DNA of 64,000 bases from assembly GCF_022352215.1 (NCBI RefSeq), contig NZ_JAKRWF010000001.1:1798001-1862000 (forward strand). Reading direction: 5' to 3'. Below, in pieces: positions 55,825 to 64,000 of the stretch (positions are counted from its first letter, which is position 1; every line of letters starts with the position of its first letter). The stretch is from Flavihumibacter cheonanensis (GTDB lineage: Bacteria > Bacteroidota > Bacteroidia > Chitinophagales > Chitinophagaceae). A model generated the notes under the pieces. It did no database searches and was not told where the DNA came from. It saw only the letters and a list, made by a program, of their open reading frames with translations. A program made the translations under genes and the position numbers.

Positions 55825-56250
55825 TTAATCTATTTTGCGGAAGCGCTGGGGACAACCGGTACAACTCAGGTAAGGTCGGAATCCATTAGGTTCTACGGAA
55901 AAGGATTGTTTTCCATCCACCCATTCAAATTTTCCCCGGAAAAAATTTTCTATCCCTGTTTCCCGCATAGTTAAGGGGCGTGTAAATAACTCTCCTCCAC
56001 CCATGCGTACTTCATATTGATTCGTTAGCAGATCAAAATTGGTGGAATTTTGCCGGATCGTTCTATAAGTGAGTGAGTTATCCAGTAAAACAACGATTCC
56101 ACCTTTCTTAAAAAAAACGAGGGTATCAGCGGTATGATTAACGTCTACCCAGCTACCCACCAATTCCCGGCCGGAGCTGAGATTTTCTTTTCCACAGGCA
56201 GTCAGTAAGACTAGTGTAGTAAATAATAGTAAGCTGTAGATAAGTCTCAT
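55825..56250 (-). CDS. small lipoprotein, hypothetical
   Basis: The 141-residue protein has a lipoprotein signal with Cys19 in LLTACGKENL. The mature part is a short beta domain (ELVGSWVDVNHTADTLVFFKKGGIVVLLDNSLTYR) of the small-lipocalin or DUF-like type common in Bacteroidota. It ends with a CPQRF tail. The gene is the last of the leftward symporter cluster, 12 bases after the symporter stop. Its function is unknown. Confidence 0.72.
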   Translation of the reverse strand: MRLIYSLLLFTTLVLLTACGKENLSSGRELVGSWVDVNHTADTLVFFKKGGIVVLLDNSLTYRTIRQNSTNFDLLTNQYEVRMGGGELFTRPLTMRETGIENFFRGKFEWVDGKQSFSVEPNGFRPYLSCTGCPQRFRKID

Positions 56251-56262
56251 TCAGTCGCTGCT

Positions 56263-57960
56263 TTAAGGCATTGACTGCTTTTTATTTCCGATCGTTGCAT
56301 GAATCAGAATAGCAAGCAGAATTAATACCACTGCTCCAACCAGGTTCAACCAGAGAAAGGCCATTTTCCCTTTCCAGAAGATCAGTACCACTATAGCCTC
56401 AGTTATTACTGCACTCCAGAAAGTGGCGGTACCACCCACCCATTTAAAAAAGAAAGCCACCAGGAAAATGCCAAGAATTACTCCGTAGAATAACGACCCT
56501 AATACGTTAACGGCTTCAATCAGGCTGCCCATATTATTTGCGAATTGGGCGGTACCAATACAAAACAACCCCCATCCAAGTGTATACCATTTCGACATTT
56601 TATACTCTCCTATGGGTGTGAATTCAGTTTTGGAGTATTGTTTATGAATATCGCATACGGTACTGGATGCCAGGGAATTCAAGGCAGCGGCTATACTACC
56701 CCAGGAAGCAAGAAAGATCACTGCAATTAACAAGCCCACTATGCCTTCCGGCAGATGGTCCACCACGAATCGAAGGAATACATAATTCGTATCATTCACG
56801 TCAGCCAGTGGTGCCGCTTTTTTGAGTGTGGATTTGTATTCTTTGCGATATTCCTGCAATTCCTGTTGATTGGCCTTGATCTGTTCAGCTATAACCGTAT
56901 TCTCTGGTTGCTTTATGTATTGACTAACCAGGCTGGATTGTTTTGCTGATTTCTGTTCAAAAGCAGTTTCAATGCTGGCAAGTTCCTCTCTGGCGGCTGC
57001 GTCTACCACATTGGCAGATACGGCTTTATTAAAAAAAACAGGCCCCTGGTTAAATTGATAAAATGTAAAAAGAAGTGCCCCAATCAGCAGGATCGCAAAC
57101 TGCATGGGCACTTTTACGATGCCGTTCATAAGTAAGCCAATACGACTTTCGGTAAGGCTCTTTGCTGTGAGATAACGCCCCACCTGGCTTTGATCCGTTC
57201 CAAAATAAGATAGTGATAGAAAAAAGCCACCAATGATTCCACTCCAGATATTATAGCGGTCTGACCAGTTGAAACCGTTTTCTGTTTGACCGCTGGTAAT
57301 CACGTTCAATTTGCCCATTTGCCCGCTCACTTTGAGCGCATCAATAAATCCGATACCTTCTGGCAGTAGATGCACCATCATATAAGCTGCGATAAACATG
57401 CCGGAGAAAATGATAATCAGTTGCAATTGCTGGGTATACGCAACCGCTTTTGCACCTCCGGTAACAGTGTAGATAATCAGAAGTCCGCCCATGAAAATAT
57501 TGGTCAGATAAATATTCCAGCCCAACAAGGAAGAGAGAATGATGGAGGGCGCGTAGATACTGATGCCGGTTGATAAACCCCGACTAAGTAAGAACAATAT
57601 AGAGGTAAAGGTTCTTGTCTTTTTGTCGAATCGCTGTTCCAGGTATTCATAGGCGGTGTATACTTTGAGCCTGTGAAAGATGGGTACGAAAAAGATAGAA
57701 ATCACCACCATGGCAATGGGTAGTCCAAAATAGTATTGCACAAACCGCATACCATCATCGAATGCTTGTCCGGGTGCAGAAATAAAAGTTACAGCACTTG
57801 CCTGCGTGCCCATGATACTTAACAAAACGAGATACCAGGGCAGAGATCGGTTCCCAAGAAAATAACCATCCAGGTTTTTGCTGCTGGCACTGCGGTATAA
57901 ACCATAAAAGATGATACTGCAAAGCACAACCGCCAATATGATCCAGTCTAATACACTCAT
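56263..57960 (-). CDS. sodium:solute symporter (SSS family)
   Basis: The 565-residue protein has about thirteen hydrophobic helices and SSS-family segments: YFLGNRSLPWYLVLLSIMGTQASAVTFISAPGQAF near the start, and GSIAAALNSLASSTVCDI in the second half. A charged insertion of about 80 residues (around 325-400: EELASIETAFEQKSAKQ, NQQELQEYRKEYKSTLKKAAP) sits between two membrane helices. The substrate is unknown. Its ATG overlaps the stop of a 39-residue membrane protein gene by 4 bases (ATGA), indicating translational coupling. It is encoded with a PIG-L deacetylase and an M14 carboxypeptidase. Confidence 0.92.
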   Translation of the reverse strand: MSVLDWIILAVVLCSIIFYGLYRSASSKNLDGYFLGNRSLPWYLVLLSIMGTQASAVTFISAPGQAFDDGMRFVQYYFGLPIAMVVISIFFVPIFHRLKVYTAYEYLEQRFDKKTRTFTSILFLLSRGLSTGISIYAPSIILSSLLGWNIYLTNIFMGGLLIIYTVTGGAKAVAYTQQLQLIIIFSGMFIAAYMMVHLLPEGIGFIDALKVSGQMGKLNVITSGQTENGFNWSDRYNIWSGIIGGFFLSLSYFGTDQSQVGRYLTAKSLTESRIGLLMNGIVKVPMQFAILLIGALLFTFYQFNQGPVFFNKAVSANVVDAAAREELASIETAFEQKSAKQSSLVSQYIKQPENTVIAEQIKANQQELQEYRKEYKSTLKKAAPLADVNDTNYVFLRFVVDHLPEGIVGLLIAVIFLASWGSIAAALNSLASSTVCDIHKQYSKTEFTPIGEYKMSKWYTLGWGLFCIGTAQFANNMGSLIEAVNVLGSLFYGVILGIFLVAFFFKWVGGTATFWSAVITEAIVVLIFWKGKMAFLWLNLVGAVVLILLAILIHATIGNKKQSMP

Positions 57961-58076
57961 GAAAAATAACGGGTAAATAAGTGAAAGGCAATGATCTGCA
58001 GCACCAGCAGGACCAGCACAAAAATGTACCAGGCCTTCCAGCTTTTAAATACGGGGATTTTTTCCTGTTCTTGCAT
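57957..58076 (-). CDS. 39-residue single-helix membrane protein coupled to the symporter
   Basis: The reading frame starts with ATG at 58076 and stops at 57959-57957; the product begins MQEQEKIPVFKSWKAWYIF. A 10-residue polar start is followed by one membrane helix (YIFVLVLLVLQIIAFHLF) and a short RYFS end. The stop codon overlaps the symporter start as ATGA. It may be a small accessory subunit, as found for some SSS transporters (for example the YhdT-PanF pair). The frame is too short for usual gene finders. I do not recognise a named family. Confidence 0.7.
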   Translation of the reverse strand: MQEQEKIPVFKSWKAWYIFVLVLLVLQIIAFHLFTRYFS

Positions 58077-58133
58077 GAAATTCATTTCATTCTCTCCTTC
58101 ACGGAGGATGCTAATTGCCGTGCTAAAGTGAAA

Positions 58134-58295
58134 TTATTTTTTTCGGCCAGAAATCAGGCCGGCGCTCAGCAAGCCGATGCCTAGTCCAATTAATAAGCCA
58201 ATATGAACCCGTTTGATAAAAATCCCGATGATCAGCCCTATGCCGATCGCCAGCGCAATTCCGATATCTCTTCTGCTGTTGTTATTCGCTGCCAT
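58134..58295 (-). CDS. 53-residue small membrane protein
   Basis: The reading frame begins at the ATG 58295, one base after the PIG-L stop (58299-58297), and ends at 58134. The product begins MAANNNSRRDIGIALAIGIG and has two Ile/Gly/Leu-rich helices separated by KRVH, ending SGRKK. The Gly-rich helices (GIGLIIGIF, GLLIGLGIGLL) suit close helix packing. It lies between the PIG-L gene and the 39-residue gene in one direction, so it belongs to the same operon. Function unknown. Confidence 0.65.
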   Translation of the reverse strand: MAANNNSRRDIGIALAIGIGLIIGIFIKRVHIGLLIGLGIGLLSAGLISGRKK

Positions 58296-58296
58296 G

Positions 58297-60804
58297 TTAG
58301 AATTGCTTTTTCTGATTTAAGCCGATAAGATTCGCCAACAGCCGGTAAGACCCGGGCACACCTGCAGGCAATTGGCGGAAGAAAACCAATCCCGTATAAG
58401 TGAAATAACCTTTCCCGTATTTCGCAATAATCAGGCTACCATCATCCGGCTTCTCATCCGGATCATTCATGGAAAGGATAGTTTCAAATCGGGAATCAAA
58501 ATTCGACGCATGATATATGCTTCGCTCCTGCTTCCATCCCTCAAAATCAACCTGTGTAATTTTATTCGGAAAATTTAGTACCGGGTGAGTTGGATTGATG
58601 AAGGTAACGGGTGCATTTTCATCCGTAATGCGGTTACGTACAATCGAAAAGGGATAGGGACCAATTTTTGACTTAACTGTTCCGAGTTGGTTGGAGGTAT
58701 TGTATTGAACAATAAGATTACCACCGCCTTCCACATAAGCCATCAATTTCGTGTAATGGTTACCGAGAGATTCCATTACGTTGTAAGCCCTTACTCCGGT
58801 AATTATTGCATCCAGCTTTTTAAGATCATAGGACCCAAGCGTTACTTCATCCAATACTACAACTGAATATCCCATCTGTTTTAAAGCTTCCGGAATTGCA
58901 TCTCCGGAACCAGGAATATATCCAACCGTTTTTCCAACAACCCGAATCTCCTCTTTTACCACTGTAACGCTGGTTGGCAAAAAATAATGCATGTTCGGAA
59001 TATGATCGTATTGAATCATTTTCAGGCCATTGTTGTATCGGACCCTCCTGTTCGTCTCCGGAATTTCTACCCAGGGGTAAATACGATCCGGAACTTTCCC
59101 CTTGAACAATGTATCCAATGGCAAAGTAACCGACTGCATGGTGTTTTTTGGAAGTGGCAACGTATAGGAAAGGCTTTTTTGTATATTCTTCTCCCCTTCC
59201 ATAAGGTCAAACAGTAATCTTCCCTTTACCGTATCCCGTTGCTGATAACTTTTATAAATCAGCTGAAGGTATTGAGGATTTTTAGGAACAAGATTTTGCA
59301 GGACCACACCGGGTTGCAGGCTTAATACAACTGGAGAAACAACCATAACCGGCTGATAGATTTCGCCTTTTACCGGATCCGTAAATTTATATTGAAGCGG
59401 AATGCGCTGGCGAAACTCTGTATTCTCCACTTTATACCGCAGTTCAATCTCATCCCACTGGAGTTCAGGATTGCCAATCAAACTGGGGGTTTTTACTGTA
59501 AAACTTCCGGAATCCATTTGCTCCCGTAACCAGTACGGTTGCGTTTTATTAAAGTCTTCAACAATCCGGCGCGAAATCTTTTTGCTCAGGTATTCATTGC
59601 CTGCAGCCACTGGTGCAAATTGGAAACTTGTATCTTCCAGTTCAAGGCTCAGGTCTTTAACAGGAACCTTACTGGCATTTATCAAATTGAAACTGATTTG
59701 CAGCGAATCACCTGTTACTGCTACCTGTTGATTGGCTACTGCTTCCACATAAAAACCCAAACAGGCATTTATCAGCTGCTGAATTTCTGCTTTCTTTTTT
59801 GTCTTCCAGTAATAATCCCGAACAGTCAACTCTATTTTGTTATACAGGCGCACCAGGGAAGGTACAGAGGCTGACGGATTAACCGGACTAAACTGTTGAA
59901 TGATCGAATCAATGGAAGCATTGAGTTGGTTTTCATTCACTCTCGACCAGTCTGTGCTTACGCCATCAAAGAGATCATTGTTAAGCGGATCGCCATCTGT
60001 ATGTGCAAAATATTCATATTGGTGACCTCGTTGTGCAGGCACGCCAAAACCCTGGCTTTTATGCTGGCTTCTGCTTTCCGCTGATATTTCACCATATCCT
60101 TTACCAAGTAAAGGATTAAATAACCCAACATCTAACTTGTACTGATTCTCGCTTTGGGTATTATTAGCACCAAAATTGTAGGTGTTCCACAAAATTCGTT
60201 TAGGCTTCCACGGTTCCGTCATCACAAACTGCTCCGGAAAACGATTCGGATCACCGGATGCTTTGAATGCTTCAATAGCGAGCGCTGCTGATGCGGAGTG
60301 GTGTCCATGCCCAGCCCGGCTATCAGGGGGGAAACGTGTGATTATAACATCTGGTTTAAACCGCCTGATCACGAATACAACATCCGCCAGTATTTTTTCT
60401 TTATTCCAGATGCGCAATGCTTCATCTGTGGATTTACTGAACCCAAAATCAAAAGCTCTTGTGAAAAATTGTTCAGCACCATCTATTCTCCGGGCGGCCA
60501 GCAGTTCCTGTGTCCGGATCAGTCCAAGTGAAACGCCCTGTTCATCTCCGATCAGGTTTTGTCCACCATCGCCGCGGGTTAATGACAGATAACCGGTTCG
60601 ATATTTTTTTTCATTTGCCAGGTAAGCCAGCAGCCTGGTATTTTCATCATCGGGGTGTGCAGCAATATACAGCACAGATCCCAGCACTTTTAATTTTTGT
60701 AATCCCTGCAAAATATCGGCAGAAGATTTACTGACCGGTTGTTGCGCCAGCAGACTGATTGGTAAAAATGCCCCTAAAACAAAGGCGCGTAAATAGTTGC
60801 TCAT
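58297..60804 (-). CDS. PIG-L family deacetylase, large exported form
   Basis: The 835-residue protein has a signal peptide (to SLLAQ). YIAAHPDDENTRLLAYLAN holds the zinc motif AHPDDE (H50, D52-D53, E54), and RAGHGHHSASAALA gives the later His ligands. This is the LmbE/PIG-L fold, which removes N-acetyl from sugar conjugates such as GlcNAc derivatives. About 500 further residues follow: beta domains and a C-terminal glutamine-amidotransferase-like part (LDAIITGVRAYNVMESLGNHYTKLMAYVEGGGNLIVQYNTSNQ). The cargo of the exported form is unknown. It is preceded by a REP-like repeat and followed by two small membrane proteins. Confidence 0.9.
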   Translation of the reverse strand: MSNYLRAFVLGAFLPISLLAQQPVSKSSADILQGLQKLKVLGSVLYIAAHPDDENTRLLAYLANEKKYRTGYLSLTRGDGGQNLIGDEQGVSLGLIRTQELLAARRIDGAEQFFTRAFDFGFSKSTDEALRIWNKEKILADVVFVIRRFKPDVIITRFPPDSRAGHGHHSASAALAIEAFKASGDPNRFPEQFVMTEPWKPKRILWNTYNFGANNTQSENQYKLDVGLFNPLLGKGYGEISAESRSQHKSQGFGVPAQRGHQYEYFAHTDGDPLNNDLFDGVSTDWSRVNENQLNASIDSIIQQFSPVNPSASVPSLVRLYNKIELTVRDYYWKTKKKAEIQQLINACLGFYVEAVANQQVAVTGDSLQISFNLINASKVPVKDLSLELEDTSFQFAPVAAGNEYLSKKISRRIVEDFNKTQPYWLREQMDSGSFTVKTPSLIGNPELQWDEIELRYKVENTEFRQRIPLQYKFTDPVKGEIYQPVMVVSPVVLSLQPGVVLQNLVPKNPQYLQLIYKSYQQRDTVKGRLLFDLMEGEKNIQKSLSYTLPLPKNTMQSVTLPLDTLFKGKVPDRIYPWVEIPETNRRVRYNNGLKMIQYDHIPNMHYFLPTSVTVVKEEIRVVGKTVGYIPGSGDAIPEALKQMGYSVVVLDEVTLGSYDLKKLDAIITGVRAYNVMESLGNHYTKLMAYVEGGGNLIVQYNTSNQLGTVKSKIGPYPFSIVRNRITDENAPVTFINPTHPVLNFPNKITQVDFEGWKQERSIYHASNFDSRFETILSMNDPDEKPDDGSLIIAKYGKGYFTYTGLVFFRQLPAGVPGSYRLLANLIGLNQKKQF

Positions 60805-60824
60805 TGTTTTGTAAAATACAAAAG

Positions 60825-60869
60825 TTCACCCGTCTGGTGGCACCGGACGGGTGCCACCGGACGGGTGAA
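60825..60869. repeat. REP-like palindrome, one and a half copies
   Basis: A full palindrome starts with TTCACCCGTCTGGTG and continues with GCACCGGACGGGTG, and a second right half CCACCGGACGGGTGAA follows directly. Compared with the copy at 63.44 kb one base in the left arm is changed (C to T), giving a G-U pair. It lies between the M14 and PIG-L genes, where it could shape the joint transcript. Confidence 0.85.
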
Positions 60870-60873
60870 ACTC

Positions 60874-63381
60874 TTATTGTCCTGTTAAAAATAATGCGTT
60901 ACAAAGCAGCAGCTTTCCGTTTTCCCAAAAGCTTCTGAAGATCGGGTTGTCTGCAAAATAGATTACCTGTCCCCTGCCCATATCCTGCGCACCGATCAGC
61001 AGCGCGTCATTTAATTTGGGACGGATATCGCTACCTGCAAATCCACTTACATAATTATCGCGTTTAATCACGCCCACATTCCAACCATCTTCTTTAAAGA
61101 ATTCGTAAAGATTGCCATCTTGTTTGAGGCTGTAATAATAATCAGGGTAACCAAATCCAAGCGGATGTGTGTTATCCAGTTCAAGACGGAAAATGGATCC
61201 CGGCATACTATTTTTCAGCCAGTCGCGCTCCCTGTTTTCGAATTTTCTCAACACTGAATAATCTGATTTTCCCTCTGATTTTTTATCCTCCCCATCTTTC
61301 ATTTTGATTCCCCAGTCGGCCCTTGCCATTTGCGCAACGGCATTTTCAAGTGCAATGATTTTGCCTCCCCTGCGAACCCAGGCTTTCAGGTCATCATTAA
61401 GTTCCTTTTTATTGAAGAAATCATAACTTCCATCTGCCAGTATCAGCACATCATAGGTATTCATGCCCTCGCGGATAAAATCATTGGCACTCATTACAGT
61501 TACAGGATACTTCAATTGTGTATCGAAGAAATGCCACAGTTCACCAAAGCCCAAAGATGAAATATTCTCTCCTGCCAACAATGCCACTTTGGGAGCATTA
61601 ATGATTCGAACATTACTGGAACCAAAATCATATCCTTTGTCGACGAAACCGGAAGGAATGGAATAAAGCTGCGATTGGGTTTCAGCAGCGATTTGCTGAA
61701 CTTCTTTAAGGATATCTTTCCCAGAATTGGCAGCTTTGGTTACCAGCAGGCTTCCTTTTTCGAAATTCTGATTTCCTGATTGGAAAGGCTGCTGGGTAAA
61801 TCGTACTTTCAATCCTTTTTTCAACGCAGCAGCAAGGAATTTAGCACTGTTTAAACCATCCCATTTAATCGCATATGCATATGCGTTAGGATCAACTGCT
61901 ATATCCTTAAAGGCGGGGGTAGTTTTTGTGGTGGCAGTAATAAAATTTGTTACACCATATGCTTTTAATCCATACACATAGGGCATGGACCATGCGGTAA
62001 TATCATAGGTAGCCGAATCGGTTATGGCTGAGTTACGCTCAAACAATACTTTTACGAAATTCCCTTTGGGCTGATTCAGGTTGATTACAATATCTCCCGG
62101 CTCTGCCTTAAAGCTTTCTGATTTTCCGGTAAAATAATTGAGACCGGAATAACTGGCACTGGATGCATAACTCCAGTCAACCAGGTTTTTATCAAGCAAA
62201 GAAGTGAGACGACTCACGCGATCTGTTCCATCATTTTTGATTACCCAGGATTTGAACTCACCTGCTGGTTTTGCCAACACATTGGTAAAGTAATTCCTGA
62301 ATTCTTTCACAACGCGGGCTGCATGCTGAGAAGTGATTTCCACCGTACTGATACCGGTTGTAAAGTGGTGCTGAACGCGATCAACCAGGGTTAGTGTATC
62401 ACCATCTTCATTGATGATTCCCAATCCGGCCCGGATGCCTCCCTGCTCATAGGTCATACCGATAGCACCATGATAGGTCGGATAGGTATCACCGTAAGAA
62501 GGATAAAAGAGATCGAAGCGCTCTTTAGTGAAATACAACCATCCTTCTTTGTCAAAATAACGGGCATGATTCTTTCCGATCATGGTCTGAAATTCCCGCT
62601 GCCAGGGCGTTATCACTTCATGAAAGGGTTCCGCAGCAGGCGCAAAATAATAAGGCTCATTAACTCCCTGCTCATGAAAATCAACATGTACCTGAGGCAA
62701 CCAGGTATTGTATACTTTTAGCCGATGCTGGCTTTCCTTTTGGGTTTGCCAGGCCCAGTCGCGGTTCAGATCAAAATTATAATGATTGCTTCTTCCTCCA
62801 GGCCAGGGTTCGCGATGTTCTCTTGCGATGGGCTCCGGATTGATCGTTTGTCCGATTACAGTTGTATACCAGTTTACATAGCGGTCGCGTCCGTCTGGAT
62901 TCAAACAGGGATCAATCAGCACCACCGTATTCTGCAGCCACTGTTGTGATCTGGAATTGGATGGATTAACCAGTTCATAGGCGGTCAGCATTGCCGCTTC
63001 GGATGAGGAGGTTTCATTACCATGCACATTATAACTCAGCCAAACAATAGCAGGTGCGTTTTCATTTGGTGCTGCTTTATCACGGGTGGAATTCGCAAGC
63101 CGAAGGTTATTGGTTCGAATGGCTTCGATATTGGACATATTTTGAGTACTGGCGATGGTTGCCAGTAAAAGAGGACGCCCTTCATTGGTTTCTCCGTACT
63201 GCTCCAGTTTCAGTTGCTGGGGAGCTTCCTTGGCGAGGTGCTGAAAATACTGCACGATCCGGTAATGGGGAGTGTAGTGAGTACCTACCTTGTATCCTAA
63301 AAATGCCTCCGGTGATTTTAGCTGTGCATGGGTTCCTGATACCACCAGAAGGACTCCCGCCAAACAAATTAGTCTTCTCAT
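60874..63381 (-). CDS. M14-family zinc carboxypeptidase
   Basis: Read from the ATG at 63381 (MRRLICLAG) the protein has 835 residues with a signal peptide (to GTHAQ). The zinc site is H120 and E123 in YNVHGNETSSSEAAML; DPCLNPDGRDRYVNWY is the substrate-binding Arg region and VHVDFHEQGVNEPYYFAPA supplies the third His. The catalytic domain spans about 350 residues. The C-terminal 450 residues form beta domains, with a part (YDVLILADGSYDFFNKKELNDDLKAWVRRGGKIIAL) resembling amidotransferase folds, similar to the PIG-L C-terminus. Substrate unknown; likely a peptide or peptide-sugar conjugate. It is the first gene of the leftward cluster. Confidence 0.9.
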   Translation of the reverse strand: MRRLICLAGVLLVVSGTHAQLKSPEAFLGYKVGTHYTPHYRIVQYFQHLAKEAPQQLKLEQYGETNEGRPLLLATIASTQNMSNIEAIRTNNLRLANSTRDKAAPNENAPAIVWLSYNVHGNETSSSEAAMLTAYELVNPSNSRSQQWLQNTVVLIDPCLNPDGRDRYVNWYTTVIGQTINPEPIAREHREPWPGGRSNHYNFDLNRDWAWQTQKESQHRLKVYNTWLPQVHVDFHEQGVNEPYYFAPAAEPFHEVITPWQREFQTMIGKNHARYFDKEGWLYFTKERFDLFYPSYGDTYPTYHGAIGMTYEQGGIRAGLGIINEDGDTLTLVDRVQHHFTTGISTVEITSQHAARVVKEFRNYFTNVLAKPAGEFKSWVIKNDGTDRVSRLTSLLDKNLVDWSYASSASYSGLNYFTGKSESFKAEPGDIVINLNQPKGNFVKVLFERNSAITDSATYDITAWSMPYVYGLKAYGVTNFITATTKTTPAFKDIAVDPNAYAYAIKWDGLNSAKFLAAALKKGLKVRFTQQPFQSGNQNFEKGSLLVTKAANSGKDILKEVQQIAAETQSQLYSIPSGFVDKGYDFGSSNVRIINAPKVALLAGENISSLGFGELWHFFDTQLKYPVTVMSANDFIREGMNTYDVLILADGSYDFFNKKELNDDLKAWVRRGGKIIALENAVAQMARADWGIKMKDGEDKKSEGKSDYSVLRKFENRERDWLKNSMPGSIFRLELDNTHPLGFGYPDYYYSLKQDGNLYEFFKEDGWNVGVIKRDNYVSGFAGSDIRPKLNDALLIGAQDMGRGQVIYFADNPIFRSFWENGKLLLCNALFLTGQ

Positions 63382-63434
63382 ATATATGTTATTCAAGTTA
63401 CTGAACAAAGTTCCGAAGCTAAGGAAATTCTTCC

Positions 63435-63465
63435 TTCACCCGTCCGGTGGCACCGGACGGGTGAA
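63435..63465. repeat. REP-like palindrome next to the RAYT gene
   Basis: TTCACCCGTCCGGTG (63435-63449) and CACCGGACGGGTGAA (63451-63465) are perfect inverses around a central G. It is the most regular copy in the window and lies 66 bases before the transposase start, as expected for the parent REP of a RAYT gene. Confidence 0.88.
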
Positions 63466-63530
63466 AAGACCTAAGCAAAACAGGTAATCCCACCCTTGCA
63501 AGAATTAATCAATCAAAAGACCTTTGAAAC

Positions 63531-64000
63531 ATGACTTCAAATACACATATAATGGAACCCGGGATATTTTATCATGTTTGTAACAGGGCAGTTGGAAAGG
63601 ATGTGTTATTCAAACATTTTTTCGATTACGATGATTACCTGACAGATATCGAAAAAATAATCCTGCCGGTAGCTAATTTGAACGCTTACTGCATACTGGA
63701 CAATCATTACCACTTACTAGTGAGGATTCGTGAACATGCAAGTGGATTTGAATTTAGTCAAGCTGTAAATCGTCTTCAAAGTATTCATGCCAAACGGTTC
63801 AACTATAAATACAAGCGCAAAGGCGGACTTTTTTTACGTCCATTTAACAGAATCCCTATAAAAAATGATGGCCAGTTGGCCTGGGTTTTCTGGTACATTC
63901 ACCGAAATCCATTACACCATGGAAAAACTGAAAATTGGGAAGACTATCCATATTCCTCCTACAGTTATTTTAAATATAACAGAGCATCTTTTTTAGACAC
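63531..64000 (+). CDS. REP-associated tyrosine (RAYT/IS200-like) transposase, partial
   Basis: The frame starts at ATG 63531 (or ATG 63552) and runs to the window end without a stop, giving at least 156 residues. YHVCNRAVGKDVLF at the start matches the RAYT family. The HUH metal site is H59-Y60-H61 in LDNHYHLLVRI. A candidate nucleophile is Y122 in WYIHRNPLHHG, and YPYSSY near 139-144 is a family tail. These single-strand transposases mobilise REP hairpins. A matching palindrome lies just upstream. The C-terminus and any downstream REP lie outside the window. Confidence 0.9.
   Translation, partial: MTSNTHIMEPGIFYHVCNRAVGKDVLFKHFFDYDDYLTDIEKIILPVANLNAYCILDNHYHLLVRIREHASGFEFSQAVNRLQSIHAKRFNYKYKRKGGLFLRPFNRIPIKNDGQLAWVFWYIHRNPLHHGKTENWEDYPYSSYSYFKYNRASFLD

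Noticed and set aside
60825-60869. Rho-independent terminator of the M14 gene
   Set aside because: The stem is terminator-like but lacks a T-tract, and the same sequence recurs next to a RAYT gene, so a REP element explains it better.

Overview
The window looks like chromosomal DNA of a Bacteroidota bacterium, most likely of the Chitinophagaceae type. Evidence: moderate GC, very few Shine-Dalgarno sequences, TTG/GTG starts, two proteins with type IX secretion (T9SS) sorting domains, many lipoproteins with a late lipobox Cys, and family types common in that phylum (DUF3810, DUF2911, DUF6580, GPH symporter with GH43, a Bacteroidota-type proteorhodopsin). The lineage is an inference from protein style, not from a marker gene. 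No rRNA, tRNA or CRISPR was seen.

Layout. 1-4.2 kb: an NADP-binding reductase, an APH(3')-type phosphotransferase, then a light-driven proton pump rhodopsin followed by Blh, which makes its retinal; a long hairpin separates the last two. 4.3-9.3 kb: housekeeping and hypothetical genes. 9.0-31.2 kb: a glucuronoxylan/xylose locus built as two divergent operons. Leftward: xylB, xylA, uxuA, a split transketolase and two small genes. Rightward: a LacI regulator, GH67 and GH115 alpha-glucuronidases, an SDR, a GH10 xylanase, a GPH symporter, two GH43 enzymes, two esterases and a BNR-repeat protein. The divergent control region carries a repeated palindrome that could be the LacI operator. There is no SusC/SusD pair. 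31.2-35 kb: a C-type-lectin adhesin and a small paralogue of its C-terminus. 35-39.2 kb: an MBL hydrolase, a Gfo/Idh/MocA dehydrogenase and a GMC oxidoreductase in one operon. 39-55.7 kb: mostly single housekeeping genes (dcd, PPTase, acyl-CoA carboxylase, rnhA, manA, xerD and others). 55.8-63.4 kb: a leftward cluster with an M14 carboxypeptidase, a PIG-L deacetylase, two very small membrane proteins and a sodium:solute symporter.

The right edge holds the start of a RAYT-type HUH transposase gene (runs off the window). Near-identical palindromes of 27-31 bp lie just upstream of it, at 60.83 kb, at 30.09 kb, and in diverged form at 9.54 kb. This is the layout of a REP/RAYT system. A separate repeat type, tandem heptamers of ACGTCTC, occurs before rnhA and after the DUF2911 gene.

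How the genes act together: secreted GH10, GH115, GH67, GH43 and esterases would shorten and debranch acetylated glucuronoxylan. The GPH symporter would import oligosaccharides, a cytoplasmic GH43 would release pentose, and XylA, XylB and transketolase would move xylose into the pentose phosphate pathway. UxuA and the SDR would serve the glucuronate side chain. Uronate isomerase, KDG kinase and KDPG aldolase are not in the window.
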